Part shown: positions 1 to 7,813 of the stretch, one piece after another
Numbering within the stretch: the stretch's first letter is position 1
Layout: each line of letters starts with the position of its first letter
DNA from: an uncultured Bacteroidales bacterium
GTDB taxonomy: Bacteria; Bacteroidota; Bacteroidia; Bacteroidales; Muribaculaceae
DNA: 64,000 nt
Assembly (NCBI GenBank): GCA_902793405.1
Contig: CADBDH010000005.1
Location: forward strand, 1 to 64,000
Direction of reading: 5' to 3'
Notes under the pieces: model-generated
Database searches by the model: none
Told to the model about the DNA's origin: nothing
Seen by the model: only the letters and a program-made list of their open reading frames with translations
Translations under genes and position numbers: made by a program

Positions 1-1
1 A

Positions 2-205
2 GCATTGCTGGACGCGCAGGCGACACTCGGGGAACAAGAACACTCCACCCACAGTCGCCATCGGCGACCCCTTCTCTCCATCGGCAATGTCACCGTCAAA
101 AACGGTGCCGAGTATGAGATTGAGGCTTCTGGAACAGTTAGACTTGAAGATGGCTTTAAAGTAGAGAAAGGGGCAACGTTTACAGTTTTTCCAGCATGTT
201 TCTAA
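2..205 (+). CDS. Secreted protein, C-terminal fragment
   Basis: The reading frame is open to the left edge of the window, so this is the 3' end of a longer gene. The last 40 residues hold a pattern (GNVTVKNGAEYEIEA followed by LEDGFKVEKGATFTV) that commonly ends secreted Bacteroidota proteins as a short beta-strand module. That implies export, but the catalytic or binding part lies outside the window. No function can be given. The stop is followed 67 bases later by a separate exported-protein gene on the same strand. Confidence 0.55.
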   Translation, partial: ALLDAQATLGEQEHSTHSRHRRPLLSIGNVTVKNGAEYEIEASGTVRLEDGFKVEKGATFTVFPACF

Positions 206-272
206 GGAATTATTTTGCAATTAAAGTCATACTACGTAATTTTGCAATAGTATAACAAACACATTAAAAGAA

Positions 273-1169
273 ATGAAAAAGATAATAATTATTTTATTGG
301 CTATTCATTTAATGGCCATAGCAGTTGCACAGGAAAGTCCTGCTATGCAACTTGTACAAGAAGGTGTCAAGTGGATCAACGAGAAAGTCATCATCAGTTA
401 TGGTGATACGACCAGCTATTATTACACCTATGAGATACAGGGCGATGATACGGAATGGCATTGGTATTCTGAAGGAAATGCCAAATTATGTCATTATTAT
501 ACTGGAGAAAATATTGATTATAATAATGATAGCATAATCAGTTCGTTAGAACAGAATGTTGTGGGTGGAAGTGTCAATTGTTTCAACAATTGGGCTTTTG
601 ATAAGATAGTTCAAGAGGGGAGAAATATCAGACCTCACATTTTCTGGATGGGATTGGATGAAGGTGAGCTTCTCTATCGTTTATGGCATGATTATCCAGA
701 GTATGTGATATTAAGTCATTTTTATATAGATAATCAAGTTGACACCGTTCTTACCGAGGAAAACTTTACGATGATTGAACCCATAGAGATTGATGGATAT
801 ATTTGTAACCGTTATGCATACATCAAGGAGAATGGGGACACGATGTGCTATCTGGTCGAGGGCATCGGCTTTGACAGCAGGAACATGGGTGACCTGCTGA
901 CGCCGTTCACCCGTGAGCCTGACCCCGATGCCGACTACCAGGAGTATTGCGGGCTGTGCCATGTCATCAAGGACGGCAAGATCATCTACAAGGGCATGCG
1001 CTACACCCCCGACAACATGACGGGCATCGACGAGGTAGTGGCCGACCAGCGGCTGCGTCAATATGACGACAACTACTACAACCTGATGGGCCAAGCCATG
1101 GGCAAAGTGCTGCCTACCACCGCAGGCATCTACATCCACCACGGCAAGAAGATTGTGGTCAATTACTAA
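273..1169 (+). CDS. Secreted protein of unknown function with C-terminal tag (paralogue 1)
   Basis: This 298-residue protein begins with a signal peptide (MKKIIIILLAIHLMAIAVAQ), so it is exported. I do not recognise the central domain. The last 35 residues carry a tag, YYNLMGQAMGKVLPTTAGIY followed by IHHGKK, that recurs in the next gene and in the protein at 45289-46671. It probably acts as a sorting or anchoring signal. The first two thirds of the gene are AT-rich, while the 3' third is GC-rich with different codon usage, giving a mosaic look. The next gene starts 17 bases downstream and is a paralogue (both have an EGVKW motif after the signal peptide), so the two form a tandem duplicate and probable operon. 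Confidence 0.8.
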   Translation: MKKIIIILLAIHLMAIAVAQESPAMQLVQEGVKWINEKVIISYGDTTSYYYTYEIQGDDTEWHWYSEGNAKLCHYYTGENIDYNNDSIISSLEQNVVGGSVNCFNNWAFDKIVQEGRNIRPHIFWMGLDEGELLYRLWHDYPEYVILSHFYIDNQVDTVLTEENFTMIEPIEIDGYICNRYAYIKENGDTMCYLVEGIGFDSRNMGDLLTPFTREPDPDADYQEYCGLCHVIKDGKIIYKGMRYTPDNMTGIDEVVADQRLRQYDDNYYNLMGQAMGKVLPTTAGIYIHHGKKIVVNY

Positions 1170-1186
1170 CATTAACACTTAAATCT

Positions 1187-2077
1187 ATGAAGAAGTTGAT
1201 ATTTATAATGCTGGCCCTTTTGGGCATGACCCAAGCGACAGCACAGGAATACGAATACGTCCCCTTCGTTCGCGAAGGCGTGAAATGGGTATATTTCTAT
1301 AATAATTGGGGTGATCAATATTATCCCCCTGATCCTGATTTGCAGACTGGAATTGTCTATTTGAACCTAGAATTTAAGGGTGACACCGTCATCGACGGCA
1401 AAACATACAAAGCGATGCACAAATATTTTGGTGAGGCCATCAACACCGAAAGCGATACCATCCCCATCTATATGCGTGAGGAAGACAAAGTCGTTTATGG
1501 CATTGTTCCCGATAGAAGGATGTATGATGACTGTCCAATTGGAAATCTCTGTGTAGATGATATAGAATATTACATTTACAATGGTATGGAATTCGTCATG
1601 TATGATTTTCAAGATCCTGTCGCCTATTGGGATTCTTATTACAATGAGTATTGTGAAAACAGTGAAGACGATTTCATAAGATATCAGTTTTTGTCAATGG
1701 ATACAATAGCTGTAGGAAATCACTGGGTAAAAAGATATATCAATTCTCTCTATGGAAATAGATTATTTTATATCATTGAAGGCATCGGTATTGATGCTCC
1801 AGATAATGGATATACATTGTTCCCATTTAGACCTCATGGAGGGCCTTACAATGTTGGTATTGCTTTTAGCCACGTCATTGAAAACGGTGAGATTATTTAC
1901 AAGGGTTTGTATTTCGACTCTGATCAATGGAATGCTATCGACGAGGTGGTGACTGACCAGCGGGCGCCTCAATATGACGACAACTACTACAACCTGATGG
2001 GCCAGCCTATGGGCACTAAGCTGCCCACCACCCCAGGCATCTACATCCACCACGGTAAGAAGGTCGTCATTCGATAG
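1187..2077 (+). CDS. Secreted protein of unknown function with C-terminal tag (paralogue 2)
   Basis: This 296-residue exported protein has a signal peptide ending near TQATAQ. It is a tandem paralogue of the preceding gene: it shares the REGVKW motif after the signal peptide, an EGIGIDAP stretch matching EGIGFDSR, the HVI-NGEIIYKG segment and the same C-terminal tag (YYNLMGQPMG, then GIYIHHGKK). The 3' ends are almost identical at DNA level, while the middles have diverged strongly. A hairpin terminator follows 40 bases after the stop. The protein is probably surface-exposed or extracellular; the biochemical role is unknown. Confidence 0.8.
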   Translation: MKKLIFIMLALLGMTQATAQEYEYVPFVREGVKWVYFYNNWGDQYYPPDPDLQTGIVYLNLEFKGDTVIDGKTYKAMHKYFGEAINTESDTIPIYMREEDKVVYGIVPDRRMYDDCPIGNLCVDDIEYYIYNGMEFVMYDFQDPVAYWDSYYNEYCENSEDDFIRYQFLSMDTIAVGNHWVKRYINSLYGNRLFYIIEGIGIDAPDNGYTLFPFRPHGGPYNVGIAFSHVIENGEIIYKGLYFDSDQWNAIDEVVTDQRAPQYDDNYYNLMGQPMGTKLPTTPGIYIHHGKKVVIR

Positions 2078-2116
2078 GCGGGCTGGCGCTAGCAAGCTAG
2101 AGGCTTAATGATTGAT

Positions 2117-2143
2117 AAAAGCAGGTGCGTGCGCCTGCTTTTT
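2117..2143 (+). terminator. Rho-independent terminator
   Basis: AAAGCAGGTGC and GCGCCTGCTTT form a stem of about 11 bp, with one G-U pair, around a 2-4 base loop and run into a T tract. It lies 40 bases after the stop of the second secreted paralogue and should end that transcript. Confidence 0.75.
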
Positions 2144-2147
2144 GTCA

Positions 2148-2178
2148 TTGACAACAGTTCCCTCATCACCTATCTTTG
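2148..2178 (+). promoter_or_regulatory. Bacteroidota-type promoter
   Basis: A TTG at 2148-2150 is followed, after 20 bases, by TATCTTTG at 2171-2178. This matches the Bacteroides -33 (TTTG) and -7 (TAnnTTTG) pattern and would drive the small ORF at 2207. Confidence 0.5.
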
Positions 2179-2206
2179 CCAACAAAAAACGAAAGGAGAC
2201 AAAGCC

Positions 2207-2323
2207 ATGAACACACAAAAACACATAAAGAGTACAATACGCTCAAAACCAATGCGTTACATGAAAATATTAACATTTTTTATCAATCCCGCACCACCTT
2301 GTCTTAAAGTATTCAGTCGTTAG
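2207..2323 (+). CDS. Possible 38-residue small protein
   Basis: An ATG at 2207 is preceded by a strong AAAGGAG ribosome-binding sequence at a good distance and by a consensus promoter. The reading frame encodes 38 residues (starting MNTQKHIKSTIRSK) with a short hydrophobic stretch ILTFFI. No family is recognisable. It could be a genuine small protein, or the 5' end of a decayed gene whose remainder was lost before the convergent minus-strand gene. Support is the promoter and ribosome-binding site only. Confidence 0.3.
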   Translation: MNTQKHIKSTIRSKPMRYMKILTFFINPAPPCLKVFSR

Positions 2324-2467
2324 CCCCCACACTAAGACGCAAACTTTTTCAATTGACAAGCCTTTAACTGTCTGCGAATTTTACGAATTATCCTCACACA
2401 CTAAGGCAGCTCATTTGTTTTAAAAATGAGGGTGCGGAGGCGCAAGAAGTCAGTTATGTCGCGCAGA

Positions 2468-3820
2468 TCAGTAGATGACCTCAAAGAGGCGGCGGTCGCT
2501 TTCGTTGAGCGTGGTGTAACCGTCGGCAACGGTGAAGGTGCCGTTCACGTCGATGGCCCGGCCGTAGGGGGCGCAGCTGTAGAACGAGCCGCCACGAATG
2601 GTGCAATCGGTGTCACACTTCACGCCCTTGGGGTCGACGGTGGCCTTCTTGCCCGTGAGCACCACATTGAGCTCGCCGCCGGTGAACAGGAAGGGCTCGA
2701 CCACGTTCACACCCTTGGCATCGTCGCCGGTGCACTTGATGTTGAGCGTTCCGCCCGTCATGGTGATGTTGTAGTCCGATTTCACGCCGGCAGCGTTTGT
2801 CGAGACGTCATTGCCCAGGCTGTCGGTCTCCATCTTGGAGGTACCGGTGTTGATAATCGTGGTGCGTCCGCCAGCGATGGTGATGAGGCTGTCGCAGTTG
2901 ATGCCCTTGGCACCGTCGGCAGCGATTTCCATGTTGATGACGCCGCCCTTGATATAGACGAAGTCCTTGGCCTTGATGCCATGGCCGCTGGTGCTGTTCA
3001 GGTACATCCTGGTGCCGGGACGCACAAATATATAGTCGTCGCTGGCCATGCAGTGCTTGCCCACGCTGTAGATGTTGAGCAGACCCTTGCCGCTAACCAG
3101 AATCTGTCCCTCGCTGAAGACGGCCGCCTTCTGGTCCTCTTCTTCGACCATGGTATAGGTCTCGCCGTCGCGCAGGGTGTTGACCGTGCCCGCGTTCACC
3201 ACCAGGTATAGCGACTTGCCGCACTGGTTATTGACGGCAGCTCCATTGGGATTGGTGATATCCACACCATTGAGCTGGAGCTGGAATTTGCGCTCGCTAT
3301 AGAACTTGAGCGAGCCGTTGGCGGTGGTTCCCGTGACGATGTAACGCGTGCGCTTGTTAGCGCTGGTGATGGTCACGTGGGCGCCTTCGACAGTGGCGAA
3401 GATGGAACTTGTCGTTCCCGTCACAATAGCCGTATCGCCCTCAAAGTTGATGCGCACGGTGGTTGACCAGGAGGTGTTCTCGACATAGTCGCCATAGTCG
3501 GCTGCATCCTCGTCCTCGGGGACTTCCTCGACAGGTTCCACAAGTTGACTGTCATCGAGGTTGATTTCCTTGGGAACGATTTCGTCATCGACGGTAATGC
3601 CCAGGATGATGTTGATGATGTAATTGACGTCGGCGATGTTCACCTCGCCGTCGCCGTTCACGTCGCCAGCCTGTTCACCCCCTTCGTTCAGGATGACCTC
3701 AATCACGGCATTGACATCGGCAATATTCACCTCGCCATCGCCGTTCACGTCGCCACGGGCGGCACTGGCAGCGAGGGCTGTAGCCATCATCAGAAAAGCG
3801 AGTAAGAGTATTCTTCTCAT
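2468..3820 (-). CDS. Dockerin-like plus Cthe_2159 (DUF4353) beta-helix exported protein
   Basis: A 450-residue exported protein with a signal peptide ending in ASAARG. Residues about 23-75 hold two dockerin-type calcium-binding repeats (GDVNGDGEVNIADVN, present twice). From about residue 105 the sequence matches the Cthe_2159/DUF4353 family, with features such as NGVDITNPNGAAVNNQCGKS and repeated GG-turn segments of a right-handed parallel beta-helix. Members of that family have been reported to bind acidic or cellulosic polysaccharide. It is the last gene of the minus-strand cluster containing a second Cthe_2159 lipoprotein, DUF2490, DUF4956 and VTC-domain genes. A 170-base gap rich in heptamer repeats separates it from the upstream paralogue. 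Confidence 0.85.
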   Translation of the reverse strand: MRRILLLAFLMMATALAASAARGDVNGDGEVNIADVNAVIEVILNEGGEQAGDVNGDGEVNIADVNYIINIILGITVDDEIVPKEINLDDSQLVEPVEEVPEDEDAADYGDYVENTSWSTTVRINFEGDTAIVTGTTSSIFATVEGAHVTITSANKRTRYIVTGTTANGSLKFYSERKFQLQLNGVDITNPNGAAVNNQCGKSLYLVVNAGTVNTLRDGETYTMVEEEDQKAAVFSEGQILVSGKGLLNIYSVGKHCMASDDYIFVRPGTRMYLNSTSGHGIKAKDFVYIKGGVINMEIAADGAKGINCDSLITIAGGRTTIINTGTSKMETDSLGNDVSTNAAGVKSDYNITMTGGTLNIKCTGDDAKGVNVVEPFLFTGGELNVVLTGKKATVDPKGVKCDTDCTIRGGSFYSCAPYGRAIDVNGTFTVADGYTTLNESDRRLFEVIY

Positions 3821-3831
3821 AGCATGTATTG

Positions 3832-3968
3832 TAGTTGTTAGTTTTTAGTTTTTAGTTTTTAGTTTCTAGTTTCTAGTCCCTAGTTTCTAGTTTCTAGTTG
3901 TTGTGGGTTAGGTTTTAGGCTATAGGATGCGGATGCCTCTCTAAACTCTAAACCCTAAACTCTAAACT
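3832..3968. repeat. TAGTTTY heptamer repeats
   Basis: The gap between the two Cthe_2159 genes holds about nine near-perfect units of TAGTTTT/TAGTTTC. These are followed by units of the opposite strand sense (CTAAACT, TAAACCC). The look is telomere-like simple sequence. A related block lies at 6699-6810 in the same gene cluster. Confidence 0.8.
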
Positions 3969-4001
3969 CCAGTACTAACGCGCTTCACGCGTTAGTACTG
4001 G
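3969..4001 (-). terminator. Perfect 14-bp hairpin overlapping the stop codon
   Basis: CCAGTACTAACGCG and CGCGTTAGTACTGG form a perfect 14-bp stem with a 5-base loop. The stop codon of the 3992-5206 gene lies inside the stem. It may act as a terminator or a 3' stabilising element, but no clear T tract follows. Confidence 0.5.
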
Positions 4002-5206
4002 ATAATCACTACCTTGGGCAACTGGTCATATGTCTTGTAGCCCTGTGCCACCGATAATGTGCCATTCACCTCGAGCGGGTCGCTGCGACGGCTGTAGGCG
4101 TAGAAATAGCCACCGCTGATGGCGAAGTTACCGTCAATCTTGACTCCCTTGGGCTTCTTGTTCTTGCGGGTGCCCGTGGCAACGGCCTGGAACGAGCCGC
4201 CGGTGAAGATGACGTTATGCTTGGCGTTCAAGCCCTTGCCGCCGTCGCCGGTGGCCTTGAACTTGAGGATGCCGGCATTGATGGTCAGTAGCGTGTCGCA
4301 ATAGAGTCCTGCACATGATGTGGTGTCGTTTTCATCGGTTTCCACCCTGGGATCACCATCGTTGACGGCAATCAGGCGTCCACCGTTCACCTTCATCTCG
4401 CCACCGCTGCGCACGCCCTTGGCGCCGACGCCGGTAGTCACAATATTGACCACGCCGCCATCGACGATGATGCCGTCGTTGGCGCGCAAGCCGTCAAGGG
4501 CCGAGCTGTTGACATAGATTCTCACACCCGGGCGGATGCGGATGTAGTCGTCGCTGCGGATGCCGCCGCGTCCCACGGCAATAACACTCAACTCGCCATG
4601 ACCACTGAAGACGATCTGTCCCTCGCTAAAGAGGGCCGCCTTCTGGTCCTCCTCGTCGACCATGGTATAATTCTCGCCGTCCTGCAGACGGTTGACCGTG
4701 CCGTCGGCCAGCACCACATAGAACGTCTTGCCGCCCTGGTTGTTGATGGCAGCGCCGTTGGGGTTGGTGATTTCGGCGCCATTGAGCAGCACTTGGAAGC
4801 GCTTGTCGCCGTAGAACTTGAGTGAGCCGTTATCGGTCTTGCCGCTGATGACGAATTTCACCGGGCCCGACATGTTCATGATGGTCAGGTGAGCCCCGTT
4901 GCGTTGAATGGCCACACCCGGCACACTGCCGGTGACCGTGGCATTCCCGCCGTCGAAGGCGATGTTGATGACCTTGTTCCATGGGCTGTTTTCCACATAG
5001 TCGTTGTAGGCCGAGTCGTTCTCGTCGGTGACAGGGACATCGGGGGCCTCGGTCAACTGGCTGAAGTCCAGTTCCACGGCCACGGGTTCCATTTGATACA
5101 GGGCAATGATGTCGTCCATGTCGGTGTCATCGCTCTGGCACGACACCAGGGCCGGTCCCATCGCCATCACGGCCATCAGAAGTATAAAGTGTATCCTTTT
5201 TCTCAT
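3992..5206 (-). CDS. Cthe_2159 (DUF4353) beta-helix lipoprotein
   Basis: This 404-residue protein starts with a lipoprotein signal (LLMAVMAMGPALVSC, cysteine at about residue 23), so it should be tethered to a membrane, probably facing outward. The rest matches the Cthe_2159/DUF4353 beta-helix family: NGAEITNPNGAAINNQGGKT and repeated V-NGG/TGGSF turns. It is a close paralogue of the downstream 2468-3820 protein but lacks the dockerin repeats. It starts 14 bases after the DUF2490 gene and so belongs to the same operon. In other phyla the family co-occurs with VTC and DUF4956 genes, as here. The ligand is unknown; an acidic polymer is plausible. Confidence 0.85.
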   Translation of the reverse strand: MRKRIHFILLMAVMAMGPALVSCQSDDTDMDDIIALYQMEPVAVELDFSQLTEAPDVPVTDENDSAYNDYVENSPWNKVINIAFDGGNATVTGSVPGVAIQRNGAHLTIMNMSGPVKFVISGKTDNGSLKFYGDKRFQVLLNGAEITNPNGAAINNQGGKTFYVVLADGTVNRLQDGENYTMVDEEDQKAALFSEGQIVFSGHGELSVIAVGRGGIRSDDYIRIRPGVRIYVNSSALDGLRANDGIIVDGGVVNIVTTGVGAKGVRSGGEMKVNGGRLIAVNDGDPRVETDENDTTSCAGLYCDTLLTINAGILKFKATGDGGKGLNAKHNVIFTGGSFQAVATGTRKNKKPKGVKIDGNFAISGGYFYAYSRRSDPLEVNGTLSVAQGYKTYDQLPKVVIIQY

Positions 5207-5220
5207 GACTTCTCTCGCTG

Positions 5221-5982
5221 TTAGAACTTAAAGGTGTAACCCATTCCCGCCATGTGGATGTTGGGTTCGTCATCGCCACCACTGCCGTTCACATTCTGGT
5301 AACGGTAATAGAGCTTGAAACTATGCTTCTTTTTGATGGTGTGCTCCACACCGACGATGAAACGCGTCTTCTCGAGCACGTCGGTCGTGTGGAACTCCAC
5401 GCTGGCAAACGGGTCGAACTTGCACTTGGGGATGTCCCACTCCACTTGAAAGCGGCTGCGCAGCATGTTCTTGCCCTTGCCGCGCACCTCGTGGTCTTCC
5501 CACTCGCCCTCGTCAAAGTCGAAGTTTTTGATGAACTTGCTGGGGCGGTAGGTGTATTGCCAGCGCTCGCGCAGGCTCAGCTCCACGCGCTGCACCTTGT
5601 AACTGCCCGTCAAGGTCACGTTGAAGCGGTGACGCACGCCCCAATAGCTGGGACGCCAGTTGTTATAGCTCACGCCATCGTCCTGATAGGTAATCTCCTC
5701 ATGATTGTTGTCGATGAGCAGGTCATAACCGCCACTGGCCTTGAGCCACGGCAATAGCTTGTAGCTGATGGCAGCGCCCAGGCTGACGCGGTCGGCCGTG
5801 CGGAAGTTGTTGCGCGAGCGGAACTCGGCCTCGACATCCACGTTCAGGCCCTTCTTGATCTTGCGCGAGGCACCTGCATTCAGGATGAGTCCCGAATCAT
5901 CGGCCCACAGCTGCTGCGGCAGCAAGGCGGCACACAGCAGCAACAAGGCGAGCGTTAGTTGTTTTCTTTTACTTCTTGCCAT
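5221..5982 (-). CDS. DUF2490 outer-membrane barrel-like protein
   Basis: This 253-residue protein has a signal peptide (LALLLLCAALLPQQLWA) and an alternating beta-strand pattern ending in GMGYTFKF, typical of outer-membrane barrels with a terminal aromatic residue. The RSRNNF, WRPSYWGVRHRFN and YRYQNVNG segments fit the DUF2490 family. It overlaps the end of the DUF4956 gene by 28 bases, so the two are translationally coupled. In this cluster it is the likely outer-membrane component linking the inner-membrane VTC/DUF4956 pair to the exported beta-helix proteins. That link is inferred from context. Confidence 0.8.
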   Translation of the reverse strand: MARSKRKQLTLALLLLCAALLPQQLWADDSGLILNAGASRKIKKGLNVDVEAEFRSRNNFRTADRVSLGAAISYKLLPWLKASGGYDLLIDNNHEEITYQDDGVSYNNWRPSYWGVRHRFNVTLTGSYKVQRVELSLRERWQYTYRPSKFIKNFDFDEGEWEDHEVRGKGKNMLRSRFQVEWDIPKCKFDPFASVEFHTTDVLEKTRFIVGVEHTIKKKHSFKLYYRYQNVNGSGGDDEPNIHMAGMGYTFKF

Positions 5983-6698
5983 TCGTCTCGGTGAATTTTC
6001 AATGTATCATTCACGTGGCTGGTATCCTTGCCGTCGTTGACATATTCAATCTTGAGGATTGCGGAGTCCTTGAGGAAATCGACCGAACCCACGTTTACCT
6101 TGGTGATGGTGAGGCCCGTGCGCTTGTGCAGGTCCTCGAGCAGCTCCTCGCGACGCTCGGGCGAGATGAGCTCGATGCGGTCATACAATATGAGCTTGCT
6201 CGCCAGGTTGGCCCGCAGCACAAAGGTCTCGAACAGCCAGATGAGCAGCGCTATCGCCACATTGGGAATCAGCAGCTCGACAACGCTCAACGAGTCGGCC
6301 AGGGCATTGATGACCGACAGGCTGATGACGCCAAACATATAGGACATCTCCCTGACGGGTATCGTCTCGGTGCGGTATCGCAACACGCCAAAGATGGCGA
6401 ACAGTCCCAGCGCAAAGCCGATCTTCACCTTGACGCTGCCCAACAGGTAGATGAGGAAGAAGATGCTCACACTGAGCAAGACAAGCGTGAAGAAGTAGTC
6501 GCGACGATGTGTTTTGCGGTAATACAGCAGATAGACGATGAAAAACAGCACCAGCAGGAAGAAGCCGAAGCGTATCAGCATCTCGGTGACACCCACGGCA
6601 TCAAACCACCTGAAACCACTGGCGGCTCCGCTCACGGCCTGCTGAACAGCATCAGCACCGTTTTCCAATTCCTTTTCTAAATCTTGAAGTTGTATCAT
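5955..6698 (-). CDS. DUF4956 membrane protein
   Basis: A 247-residue inner-membrane protein with about four membrane segments between residues 40 and 170 (for example FGFFLLVLFFIVYLLYY and GFALGLFAIFGVLRYRTE), then a soluble C-terminal domain of about 80 residues. The RYRTETIPVREMSYMFGV segment is characteristic of DUF4956. Such genes usually sit next to VTC-domain genes, and the VTC gene is directly upstream here. A function in polyphosphate synthesis or export is inferred, not shown. The gene has no promoter of its own that I can see, and the gap to the VTC gene is filled with heptamer repeats. Confidence 0.88.
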   Translation of the reverse strand: MIQLQDLEKELENGADAVQQAVSGAASGFRWFDAVGVTEMLIRFGFFLLVLFFIVYLLYYRKTHRRDYFFTLVLLSVSIFFLIYLLGSVKVKIGFALGLFAIFGVLRYRTETIPVREMSYMFGVISLSVINALADSLSVVELLIPNVAIALLIWLFETFVLRANLASKLILYDRIELISPERREELLEDLHKRTGLTITKVNVGSVDFLKDSAILKIEYVNDGKDTSHVNDTLKIHRDEWQEVKENN

Positions 6699-6810
6699 AT
6701 AGTAGTTGTTAGTTGTTAGTTTCTAGTCCCTAGTTTTTAGATCCTAGTTTTTAGTTGTTAGTTAGGCGTCATGAACCTCTCTAAGCCCTAAGATCTAAGC
6801 TCTAAACTGC
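6699..6810. repeat. TAGTTTT/TAGTTGT heptamer repeats
   Basis: This is the second block of TAGTTGT/TAGTTTY units followed by CTAAGCC/CTAAACT units, between the VTC and DUF4956 genes. It resembles the block at 3832-3968, so two gaps of the same operon carry the same kind of simple repeat. Confidence 0.7.
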
Positions 6811-6824
6811 GAGCAACGCGAGCA

Positions 6825-7616
6825 TCAACATTCCCTCGACAGCATACGTTCCACCAGGCGCAGGCGCTCCTTGAAGTTGTTGCGCTTGAGCGACGGATTG
6901 GTCAAGGCCGACCCCATGCAGTACTTGCTGAAACCGCTGGGCTTGATGCGCAACTCGCGCAACATCCCCAAGATGGGAGACGGCTGCAGGCCGTCACGCT
7001 TGAGCTCGATGATGACCAGTCCCGTCAAATCGGCATCCCTTCCCGTGACCAGGTTGTGGAAACACAAGTCGCTATCGATGGTCAAACGCTCGGTCTTGGC
7101 CTTATTGACCAGCGTGATGCGGTGGAAGTGGTTCTCCAGCTGCTCGCTCAGCACCGTCGGGTCATAACGCAGATGTTTGCTCAGGAAGGCGTCATAACTC
7201 CTGTATTGCTCGTCCTGGCGCAGGAAACGGATGCCATGGTCAGGGTGTTGAGGATCAAATCCTACCATGTCAACACGTTTCTTCTTGGTGCGGCCGTGGT
7301 TGTTCTTGGTCTTCACCTCCAGGAAGTTCAAGCCCGTGTCCATATAGGAGCGGATGCGCAGCTTCTGACGGCCCGCATGCCCGTTCTGATGAACGATGTA
7401 CATGTTGTTGTCGGGCGTGTCGAAATAGGCGGTGTAGTAGGACGCAATGCGAATACCGTTGATATCCTGGGCGCGATAGTCGTCCCTGGCGATCTGCAAC
7501 AGCAACCTGAGCCGGTCGACCGTTGTGACAAACTTGGTGTCGGTGCGGTTCATCAGCTTGATGCCACTCATCTCGTCGAGGGTGATAGGGTCATATGTCC
7601 TGATTATCTCGTCCAC
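6825..7616 (-). CDS. VTC-domain polyphosphate polymerase-like protein
   Basis: This 263-residue soluble protein matches the VTC domain (CYTH-like tunnel fold) that makes polyphosphate from ATP in yeast Vtc4. Visible motifs are NRTDTKF (23-29), KLRIRSY (85-91), FLEVKTK (about 98-104), LTIDSDLCF, IIELKRDG and SKYCMG, which supply the basic and acidic tunnel residues. The start is a GTG at 7616; a TATCTTTG -7 box lies only 7 bases upstream, which suggests an almost leaderless mRNA. It is the first gene of the VTC-DUF4956-DUF2490-Cthe_2159 cluster. The CotH kinase gene often found with these genes elsewhere is absent. Polymerase activity is inferred from the family. Confidence 0.87.
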   Translation of the reverse strand: MDEIIRTYDPITLDEMSGIKLMNRTDTKFVTTVDRLRLLLQIARDDYRAQDINGIRIASYYTAYFDTPDNNMYIVHQNGHAGRQKLRIRSYMDTGLNFLEVKTKNNHGRTKKKRVDMVGFDPQHPDHGIRFLRQDEQYRSYDAFLSKHLRYDPTVLSEQLENHFHRITLVNKAKTERLTIDSDLCFHNLVTGRDADLTGLVIIELKRDGLQPSPILGMLRELRIKPSGFSKYCMGSALTNPSLKRNNFKERLRLVERMLSREC

Positions 7617-7623
7617 AGGGGTG

Positions 7624-7631
7624 CAAAGATA
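7624..7631 (-). promoter_or_regulatory. -7 box of the VTC operon
   Basis: CAAAGATA on the plus strand reads TATCTTTG on the minus strand, a perfect TAnnTTTG box. Only 7 bases separate it from the GTG start. Confidence 0.55.
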
Positions 7632-7766
7632 TACTAATTAAACGCAAACTTGGTCAAGAGAATTATAATATCTCAAGCAAAAATCTATCAATAATTAATA
7701 TTCATCAACAAAAAGCCCAAGTGCTTTTCTTCAGGCATTCTCTCATAGCTATAGCTCAAGAAGACA

Positions 7767-7790
7767 AGGGCCAGTGTCGAAGCTGGTCCT
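7767..7790 (-). terminator. Terminator of the DUF4923 gene
   Basis: AGGGCCAG and CTGGTCCT form an 8-bp stem (with G-U pairing) 24 bases beyond the stop of the minus-strand DUF4923 gene. It is a moderate candidate. Confidence 0.45.
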
Positions 7791-7813
7791 CCTTGTTGTT
7801 ATGAAGCTGGTCA

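Noticed and set aside
2426-3211. Long plus-strand frames opposite the Cthe_2159 genes (also opposite metG, tnaA and the 1395-residue protein)
   Set aside because: They are antisense shadows in GC-rich genes. The minus-strand frames have signal peptides and clear family motifs.
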